Source of the DNA: Chlamydiota bacterium
GTDB taxonomy: Bacteria; Chlamydiota; Chlamydiia; Chlamydiales; Criblamydiaceae
DNA length: 10,104 nucleotides
NCBI GenBank assembly: GCA_021772365.1
Contig: JAJFMC010000318.1
Coordinates: 1-10,104, forward strand
Direction: 5' to 3'
The translations under genes were made by a program, and so were the position numbers. The notes under the pieces were generated by a model. It was not told the DNA's origin. It made no database searches and saw only the letters and a list, made by a program, of their open reading frames with translations. This document shows, piece after piece, positions 1-4,714 of the stretch (within the stretch, counting starts at the first letter, position 1; each line of letters starts with the position of its first letter).

Positions 1-158
1 CCTTTAGTGCTTGCAGACCATTGTCTTTTGTTTTCACGAAGAGCAACAATGTAATCTTTCACAGCTTGGCTGTTCACTTCTGCAGAAGCGATCAGTTCAT
101 TGATCTCTACTTCTCCGACTTCTGCCCCATCTAAATTATATTTTTTGAGTGTTGCCAC
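1..158 (-). CDS. rplD: 50S ribosomal protein L4, N-terminal part (runs off left edge)
   Basis: This is the first 52 or so codons of ribosomal protein L4, a primary 23S rRNA-binding protein that helps line the peptide exit tunnel. The translation begins (V/M)ATLKKYNLDGAEVGEVEIN and continues through NSQAVKDYIVALREN and a KRQWSASTKG-like stretch, which matches the conserved L4 N-terminus. It is too short for the ORF track, and the rest lies beyond base 1. The start is GTG (156-158), supported by a GGAG Shine-Dalgarno at 166-169 with 7 bases of spacing; no ATG fits better. It lies 32 bases after the rplC stop, which is the normal L3-L4 order of the S10 operon, so it is almost certainly cotranscribed with rplC. 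The family assignment is firm; only the fragment is seen. Confidence 0.95.
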   Translation of the reverse strand, partial: MATLKKYNLDGAEVGEVEINELIASAEVNSQAVKDYIVALRENKRQWSASTK

Positions 159-190
159 TATCTATCTCCAAAAAATCTTATACGTTATGA

Positions 191-856
191 CTACTTAGCA
201 TTTGCTGTCTTCTTGACCGCTGGCGATATGCAAACAAGACCATCAGTAGGACCAGGCACAGCACCACAAACAAGCAGTAGGTTTTCCTCTTCGTCGATGC
301 GAGCAACTCTTAAGCTTTGTGTTGTCACACGCTTATTACCCATCTGACATGGTCTCTTACCCCCTGGCAAACAACGGCCAGGTGTTGAACGCATCCCTTG
401 GGAGCCACGTCTTCTATGAAATTTGGAACCGTGAGAAGCAGGTCCACCAGAATAGTTATGTAGTTTCATAACACCCTGAAAACCTTTACCTTTCGAAGTA
501 CCGGTGACATCGACAAATTCGGCATCTTGAAAAATTTCAACACCAAATTCTTGTCCCACTTCGTAACCCTCTACATCACTAACACGACACTCGCAAAGAT
601 TCTTGCGAGGCTCGACGTCATTTTTAGCAAAGTGACCACGTAGTGGTTTCGTTGTTCTAGACTCTTTCGTTCTAGGATCTTTCGCTTTTACTTTCTCGAA
701 ACCGATTTGTACAGCTGTATAGCCGTCAGATTCTACGGTTTTGATCTGAGTAACGACATTCTTTTCCAATTCGATTACTGTGCATGGAAGTAGGTTACCC
801 TTGTCATCAAAAACATGAGCCATCCCACGCTTTCTACCCATCAGCTTACGTGTCAT
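191..856 (-). CDS. rplC: 50S ribosomal protein L3
   Basis: L3 is one of the two proteins that initiate 50S assembly; it binds the 3' domain of 23S rRNA near the peptidyl-transferase centre. The 221-aa product starts MTRKLMGRKRGMAHVFD and carries the L3 signature at residues 120-165: TSKGKGFQGVMKLHNYSGGP, ASHGSKFHRR, then GSQGMRSTPGRCLPGGKRP. Its overall length and the MGRKRGM...HVFD opening resemble chlamydial L3 proteins. The start is the ATG at 854-856, preceded by AGGGACGAG (861-869). The frame stays open up to a TTG at 946, but those 30 extra residues are not L3-like and have no ribosome site, so they are read as leader. It is first in the S10 operon, with rplD 32 bases downstream, and is driven by the promoter at 1041-1069. 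Confidence 0.97.
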   Translation of the reverse strand: MTRKLMGRKRGMAHVFDDKGNLLPCTVIELEKNVVTQIKTVESDGYTAVQIGFEKVKAKDPRTKESRTTKPLRGHFAKNDVEPRKNLCECRVSDVEGYEVGQEFGVEIFQDAEFVDVTGTSKGKGFQGVMKLHNYSGGPASHGSKFHRRRGSQGMRSTPGRCLPGGKRPCQMGNKRVTTQSLRVARIDEEENLLLVCGAVPGPTDGLVCISPAVKKTANAK

Positions 857-1034
857 AATTCTCGTCCCTAAAATATTTACACACCGATCATGTCTAGTGT
901 GCGTACCTTTATCAACTGATTTATTTACTTCGGATAGATTCTCCAAGAAACAAGTGAAGAGTTACATACGAAATACGTTCTCAACAGTGCTTAACGGAGG
1001 ACTTGATTAAAATCAACTATCATAAAGCTTGAAA
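857..1034 (-). other. Long 5' leader of rplC (S10 operon)
   Basis: About 180 bases lie between the predicted transcription start (near 1034) and the rplC ATG. The leader holds a small TTGATT/AATCAA hairpin (1003-1016) and a CCTCC anti-Shine-Dalgarno-like stretch (around 996-1000). I see no strong terminator, tRNA or named riboswitch. Counting from the SLBB gene stop at 1179, the whole gene-free stretch is 857-1178. The remainder (1047-1178) holds only the promoter and AT-rich sequence. In enterobacteria the S10 leader mediates L4 autoregulation; nothing here shows that the same fold exists. Confidence 0.5.
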
Positions 1035-1040
1035 TAGTAA

Positions 1041-1069
1041 ATCTTAGCAGAGCGCAACATTTCCGACAA
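1041..1069 (-). promoter_or_regulatory. Sigma70-type promoter of the S10 operon
   Basis: Read on the minus strand, TTGTCG (1064-1069) is followed after exactly 17 bases by TAAGAT (1041-1046). The TGC just before it makes an extended -10 (TGCTAAGAT). It lies upstream of rplC and downstream of the SLBB gene, so the ribosomal operon has its own start point. AT-rich sequence upstream of the -35 (1080-1140) could act as an UP element; that is inference. Confidence 0.6.
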
Positions 1070-1178
1070 GCGAAAACCAGCAAAATTTTGACTTTTTAGA
1101 GTAAAAACGTGCGAAATCAAATAATTGCAAAATATTTTCACTCCTTTCATGCCCAAGTTAGCTTACCACCTATGCCCG

Positions 1179-1655
1179 TTAAAACTTGAGCACCTCTTCG
1201 TGAGCTAACCCGCGGTTAGTAATAGGCTGTTCTTTTTGCAGTTTGTCATAGAGGTCATTAAGAGTAGAGCCTGCATCTATAATGAAGGCTCCTCTAAACG
1301 AAACATCACCTTCTAGGAAGACGGTGATCATTTTTTTAGCAGGAATATCGATCACCTGATCGTTCTTGAGCGCTCTTCCCATTTGCAGGGAAGAAAGGTC
1401 TGCTCCTTCGCGAACCCCTACTTTTTCGATAACTTCACTCAGCTTAGTACCTTGTTTTACCTTGAATGTTTTCGGGGTTGATACAGCTCCTTTGAAGGTA
1501 ATGTGGACTTCGTCAGTTGAGTGTATGGGAAGGGTGAGGTGCGCGTCTCGTTTATTCACAAAAAAATTTAAGATAGCGATAAATGTCAAGATAGTAATGA
1601 ACGTGATGACAGCAGCCCATTCGTGGGCTGGTAGTCGTGGGCTGGCTTTTTCCAT
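1179..1655 (-). CDS. Single-pass membrane protein with SLBB (ComEA-like) domain
   Basis: The 158-aa product has a short charged N-terminus, one membrane helix (residues about 13-33, WAAVITFITILTFIAILNFF) followed by NKRD, and an external part. Residues 49-106 form an SLBB/beta-grasp unit: VHITFKGAVSTPKTF, a KLSEVIEKVG helix, ALKNDQVIDIP at the end. Residues 109-140 start a second, incomplete unit (TVFLEGDVSFRGAF...STLNDLYDKL). SLBB domains occur in ComEA, polysaccharide-export proteins and others and bind ligands outside the membrane. The helix-hairpin-helix DNA-binding part of ComEA is absent, so DNA uptake is not supported. I chose the ATG at 1653-1655 because AAGGA (1663-1667) lies 7 bases upstream. 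A TTG at 1709 and an ATG at 1685 are in frame but have no ribosome site. That Shine-Dalgarno lies inside a terminator-like hairpin. The gene sits between Inc-like genes and rplC, with its function unknown. Confidence 0.8.
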   Translation of the reverse strand: MEKASPRLPAHEWAAVITFITILTFIAILNFFVNKRDAHLTLPIHSTDEVHITFKGAVSTPKTFKVKQGTKLSEVIEKVGVREGADLSSLQMGRALKNDQVIDIPAKKMITVFLEGDVSFRGAFIIDAGSTLNDLYDKLQKEQPITNRGLAHEEVLKF

Positions 1656-1696
1656 AAAAAAATCCTTCGATTCGGTGGTTACCATATCGAAGGATT
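1656..1696 (-). terminator. Intrinsic terminator-like hairpin overlapping a ribosome binding site
   Basis: On the minus strand the perfect 11-bp inverted repeat AATCCTTCGAT / ATCGAAGGATT (1686-1696 and 1661-1671, loop of 14) runs straight into seven T residues (1656-1662). This is the layout of a Rho-independent terminator. It lies 32 bases after the stop of the 381-aa Inc-like gene and would end that operon. The AAGGA ribosome site for the next gene is in the 3' arm, and its ATG directly follows the T-run, so the element may instead gate expression of the downstream gene. Confidence 0.65.
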
Positions 1697-1728
1697 CTGA
1701 ATTTTGCAACTAATTAGTTATTAGTCGA

Positions 1729-2874
1729 TTAAACTTTAACAAACTCAACTTTTGGAGTTGGTGCTCTGATATCGGCAACTTTATTGTAGTTACCGTATAG
1801 CCACTTGGTGAGCCCTAGTGTATATGTTGCGAACCACCCAGCGGATAGTGCAATTACGAACCATGGATTTGTAGCAATACCTACGAAGAGACCGACGATT
1901 GCGATGATACCCACAACCAGTTTACACACTTGGCTTGCAATACCAAGCCAGGTCTTTGTTTGAGCTTTACCTTTATTCGCTTTGGCTACCTCTTCATTCT
2001 TTTGCCAGCCTTCAAGTTTGACTGTGGAATACTGATGAAGCTTTGTACCTTTGCCAAGTTTTCCACCTTCAGTAACTGTATTGATATCTGCGATAAACTG
2101 AGTGTATTTGTTGATTTTCGCTTGTAGAGCAGCTTGCTCTTTCGGCTCTTCAATCTCTTTAATTTCAGCTTTTCGAGTTTGTAACTTTGCATTGAAGTGC
2201 TTTAAAAGATCAGCTTTTTTAAAGTTTTCACCATTATCGCCACCCAGCTTACCTTTCCAGTTGTTGACTTTTCTCGCAACGTTATTGACATGGTGCTTGC
2301 TCTCACTTAGAGATATTCCACCAGCAACAATACCGAAAGTAGCGGCAGGGATATAAAGAAAACTTTTAACAAGTCCAAGAACTGATGAAGCAGCGCCAAA
2401 AGCGACGAGACCAAGAACTTCCCAGAACTGTACAAAAGCTACAGAGTGTGCAATTGTCAAGAAGATCTGACTAATCAGCTTCGTGACACTCCAGTAACCG
2501 TCATCTTTAAAGACGTTCTTGTTATCCTTAAAGCTCTTACTGTCGACATCGCCAACTGCTTTACCGGAACGCTTGTTGCCGACTTTCCACCTATAGTCGG
2601 ATACAATTTTTTTACCCTGCATCATTTTTGCTGGGCAGACAAACTCATGTGCTCTGTTGATAAAATTAAATGCTCCAACCAATCCGTTGAATACCTTGAG
2701 CTGTTCAGCTAAATTGGAAATAGGCTCCCAAACTTGTGATCCATTCGCCAATTCGATTGCTTTATCACTGAGCTTTACAGCATTTGTGACAATTTTGCAG
2801 GCTTTATCAGCAGGATCTGTATTATTCTTGATGTCGTTCAATAAAGTTGTAGGTTTTTGTATAGCGCAAACCAT
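1729..2874 (-). CDS. Inc-like protein with two bilobed hydrophobic domains and central coiled coil
   Basis: This 381-aa protein has no cleavable signal peptide. Residues 1-125 are polar to amphipathic and helical. Hydrophobic pair one spans about 131-189, with only a short break near residue 170 (FGAASSVLGLVKSFLYIPAA). A lysine/glutamate-rich helical part (about 220-265) is a likely coiled coil. Hydrophobic pair two spans about 310-333 and 337-357, and a short charged tail ends FVKV. Paired hydrophobic lobes with cytosol-facing coiled coils are the hallmark of chlamydial inclusion-membrane proteins, which are exported by type III secretion into the vacuole membrane. The position next to rplC matches Cap1/CT529 of C. 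trachomatis as I recall it. The start ATG has AGGAAGG (2880-2886) at 5 bases. The upstream 302-aa gene ends only 2 bases before, so translation is probably coupled. The Inc assignment rests on architecture and context, not on a database match. Confidence 0.7.
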   Translation of the reverse strand: MVCAIQKPTTLLNDIKNNTDPADKACKIVTNAVKLSDKAIELANGSQVWEPISNLAEQLKVFNGLVGAFNFINRAHEFVCPAKMMQGKKIVSDYRWKVGNKRSGKAVGDVDSKSFKDNKNVFKDDGYWSVTKLISQIFLTIAHSVAFVQFWEVLGLVAFGAASSVLGLVKSFLYIPAATFGIVAGGISLSESKHHVNNVARKVNNWKGKLGGDNGENFKKADLLKHFNAKLQTRKAEIKEIEEPKEQAALQAKINKYTQFIADINTVTEGGKLGKGTKLHQYSTVKLEGWQKNEEVAKANKGKAQTKTWLGIASQVCKLVVGIIAIVGLFVGIATNPWFVIALSAGWFATYTLGLTKWLYGNYNKVADIRAPTPKVEFVKV

Positions 2875-2876
2875 CG

Positions 2877-3785
2877 TTACCTTCCTCTGTTCTTAGTGAT
2901 TAACTTATATTCTGGTCCAAAATTCAAATAGATGACCTTGTTCTTAGAGTCCACCTTGACATCAGGCTTCCCTTCAGCTTCCTGCCTTTTTTCCTCTAAC
3001 GTATAAGAGGGATACTTCTCGATGATGATAATTTTTCTTTCTTCATCGACTGTAATTTTCGGTTCTTTTTTCTTCGCGACCGTCTCGTTTGTGAAATGCC
3101 CATAGATGAAAGCAGAAAGGCTTGTTCCTTTCGCAACAAGTCCCAACACGATAATCGCAGGTAGGCCAATCCCGGGAACGACCATTAATATGTGCAAGGC
3201 AGCATCGGCTATGCGACTAATCAATTCAATCCCAGCCTTTATTCGCTCTTCTTTGACATCGCTCTGGATGATTTTTTGCAATGAGTCACCTGCTAGACAG
3301 AAGTACCCTATCGCTACAGACACGCAAACAATCGGACCAAGTCCAACAGAAGCGATGGCTTTGACAGCCGTACCAAATACAGGAATCGATCCAACAGCGG
3401 CAGCGAAGGACGAGAGAGCGCCAAATCCAAGTTCGAACAGCCACATCATTGCCCCACCGATGACAGCTCCACCGATAGCAATTGTTCCTAAAATACTACA
3501 GAAACGTCCTTCTTTGGCATCGCTGATGAATTCGCCATTAATCCAGTAATTCGCAACAAAAATCAGATCACCAAAATCGAGTACATTTAATCCCCCGGCA
3601 ATTTGTGCCAGTGGTTTTGCTGTATCAACGATACCTTGGATGGCTTTGCAGCCATAGCAAGACGTTTGGAGGGCTCGATAGAATCCGTCGGAGCTATTTT
3701 TGACGGCATTCGCCCCTTCAATCACTTTTTGTACCCCATAAACCGCTGGGTTTACGGTGTTTTGTGTAGCAGTTATTGCAGACAT
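2877..3785 (-). CDS. Inc-like membrane protein with tandem beta-rich C-terminal motif
   Basis: This 302-aa protein begins with a polar, Thr/Asn-rich stretch (MSAITATQNTV) of the kind seen in type III secretion substrates, followed by amphipathic helices. The CYGC motif is at residues 43-46. Hydrophobic segments lie at about 97-117, 120-140, 144-166 and 196-220, rich in Gly/Ala (for example LGTIAIGGAVIGGAMMWLF). The charged C-terminus (235-302) contains two copies of a roughly 22-residue motif, starting at P242 and P274. The layout resembles Inc family proteins and also the neighbouring 381-aa protein, so the two may be diverged tandem duplicates. The ATG at 3783-3785 has AAGGGG (3791-3796) at 5 bases. 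The gene is first after the promoter at 3818-3846 and forms an operon with the next gene. Its C-terminal codons (...NRGR) supply the Shine-Dalgarno of the neighbour. Function is unknown beyond probable membrane insertion. Confidence 0.7.
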   Translation of the reverse strand: MSAITATQNTVNPAVYGVQKVIEGANAVKNSSDGFYRALQTSCYGCKAIQGIVDTAKPLAQIAGGLNVLDFGDLIFVANYWINGEFISDAKEGRFCSILGTIAIGGAVIGGAMMWLFELGFGALSSFAAAVGSIPVFGTAVKAIASVGLGPIVCVSVAIGYFCLAGDSLQKIIQSDVKEERIKAGIELISRIADAALHILMVVPGIGLPAIIVLGLVAKGTSLSAFIYGHFTNETVAKKKEPKITVDEERKIIIIEKYPSYTLEEKRQEAEGKPDVKVDSKNKVIYLNFGPEYKLITKNRGR

Positions 3786-3790
3786 AAATT

Positions 3791-3816
3791 CCCCTTAATT
3801 TCTGCAGAAGAAGGGG
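3791..3816 (-). promoter_or_regulatory. 5' leader hairpin masking the Shine-Dalgarno of the Inc-like operon
   Basis: CCCCTT (3811-3816) pairs with AAGGGG (3791-3796), which is the ribosome site. The loop contains the palindrome TTCTGCAGAA (3800-3809), which can extend the structure. The predicted transcription start from the promoter just upstream falls at about 3811, so the mRNA would begin with this hairpin. Confidence 0.5.
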
Positions 3817-3817
3817 T

Positions 3818-3846
3818 ATTATATTCCAAGTAGATTAATTTGTAAA
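3818..3846 (-). promoter_or_regulatory. Sigma70-type promoter of the Inc-like operon
   Basis: On the minus strand TTTACA (3841-3846), 17 bases, then a perfect TATAAT (3818-3823). This is the best promoter in the window. It lies 32 bases upstream of the 302-aa gene start, giving a leader of only about 25 bases. Confidence 0.75.
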
Positions 3847-3848
3847 GA

Positions 3849-3882
3849 TAAGATTGAATTTAATTAAAAACCATCAATCTTA
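3849..3882. repeat. 9-bp inverted repeat between the 178-aa gene and the Inc promoter
   Basis: TAAGATTGA (3849-3857) and TCAATCTTA (3874-3882) are perfect inverted copies 16 bases apart. The repeat lies 19 bases after the stop of the minus-strand 178-aa gene and 3 bases upstream of the -35 of the Inc promoter. It could be a weak AT-rich terminator, since a few T follow it on the minus strand, or a regulator-binding site. The sequence does not decide. Confidence 0.4.
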
Positions 3883-3901
3883 CCACTTATAAAATATAAA
3901 T

Positions 3902-4438
3902 TTACACAACCACGCATTTTTCTCTCCAATCCCATCTATTTTGCTGCACCTGATCAGCAGCATCCATCCAAATGAAATCGTGGTTTTCATCATACCCATA
4001 GATGATTTGAGGTTTGGCAACAGGAAGTACTATTTTATCGGGTCGATACTCTCTTTCAGATTTTATTGGATAAACATTACCAAAATGAATGTTTTTTTTA
4101 TTGAGTAGTCCATTTGTTATAACATAATGTTTCACGAGGAAAGTTTCTCTTTCGATGATCCTATATGGGATTTTTAATGAAAGGGAGATATCGTTCTTTT
4201 TTTCCTCTGAAGGCTTCAATTCGCTTAACACAAGAATCCATGTGCCGATAATATCAACACGCCTGATTATTCCAGTGAAGGATTTTTGTGCATCAGGAAA
4301 GTCCGTATAGATGGGAACGAGTGAATAGCGATCTCCGACACGCATCGGCATTTCGGCAATGACGAGTTGCCCTAGCTCCGGTAAATCATTCCTCCATGTC
4401 CAGTTTGTCTGACTGCGATCTTCACCATATATTGTCAT
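3902..4438 (-). CDS. Hypothetical protein, 178 aa, no recognised domain
   Basis: I do not recognise this protein. It is soluble-looking, with no signal peptide and no membrane helix. It is rich in aromatic residues, and alternating hydrophobic stretches suggest a mostly beta fold (for example DIIGTWILVLSEL, KIVLPVAKPQIIYGY). Tryptophans cluster near both ends (NWTWRN, FIWMD, RWDWRE). Two ATG codons stand in tandem (4439-4441 and 4436-4438). GAGGGG (4445-4450) is 6 bases from the second but only 3 from the first, so I use the second. A possible -10 (TATAAC, 4456-4461) has no convincing -35. It is divergent from the 626-aa gene across a shared 270-base spacer and is followed by the Inc-like operon in the same direction, from which it is separated by an inverted repeat and a strong promoter. 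Coding status is likely given the intact frame and the ribosome site. Confidence 0.7.
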   Translation of the reverse strand: MTIYGEDRSQTNWTWRNDLPELGQLVIAEMPMRVGDRYSLVPIYTDFPDAQKSFTGIIRRVDIIGTWILVLSELKPSEEKKNDISLSLKIPYRIIERETFLVKHYVITNGLLNKKNIHFGNVYPIKSEREYRPDKIVLPVAKPQIIYGYDENHDFIWMDAADQVQQNRWDWREKCVVV

Positions 4439-4441
4439 CAT

Positions 4442-4714
4442 GTACCCCTCGCTTTGTTATACTTGACTAGACTGAGTTAAAAAAACGATTTTAATTTCAC
4501 TTAAGTACACCCAAACAGGTTGCACATTCGGATATACATATCAAGTTTGGACTGTAGAAAACTTAACCAACTTCAATTAGTCGAGTTCGGGTAATTTTTC
4601 AAGTTTTTTTGTTTTACAATTGACTCATCAATAGACTTTCACTCTTTTACATTGTAACTATTATCCAACTAAGATAAGATATCCAATCTTGATTTTTTTT
4701 ATTAAAGGGTTAAT
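4442..4714. other. AT-rich divergent intergenic region
   Basis: This 270-base spacer holds the start signals of two divergent genes of unknown function. The promoter for the plus-strand gene is listed separately; on the minus side only a weak -10 can be seen. No tRNA, strong terminator or repeat was found. Confidence 0.5.
4652..4680 (+). promoter_or_regulatory. Candidate promoter of the 626-aa gene
   Basis: TTGTAA (4652-4657), 17 bases, TAAGAT (4675-4680). It would start transcription about 28 bases before the ATG. An overlapping alternative is TTTACA (4646-4651) with an 18-base spacer to TAAGAT (4670-4675). The region is so AT-rich that chance matches are possible. Confidence 0.4.

Noticed and set aside
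857..946. Thirty-residue N-terminal extension of L3 from a TTG at 946
   Set aside because: It is not L3-like, has no ribosome site, and lies inside the leader; the ATG at 856 has a Shine-Dalgarno and gives the family's normal start.
991..1023. Ten-codon upstream ORF in the rplC leader
   Set aside because: It has no Shine-Dalgarno and sits about 10 bases from the predicted transcript start; short ORFs like this arise by chance.
1656..1709. Longer form of the SLBB protein starting at TTG 1709
   Set aside because: There is no ribosome site, the extra residues cover a terminator-like hairpin, and an ATG with AAGGA at 7 bases follows.
1366..1713. 115-codon plus-strand ORF opposite the SLBB gene
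   Set aside because: It is a shadow of the minus-strand SLBB gene, with no ribosome site or domain.
3106..3549. 147-codon plus-strand ORF
   Set aside because: It lies entirely antisense to the 302-aa Inc-like gene, has no recognisable domain, and its composition mirrors the opposite strand.
4456..4490. Promoter for the 178-aa gene (TATAAC with a T-run as -35)
   Set aside because: The -35 is only a run of T and the implied leader would be about 8 bases, too short to hold the whole ribosome site.
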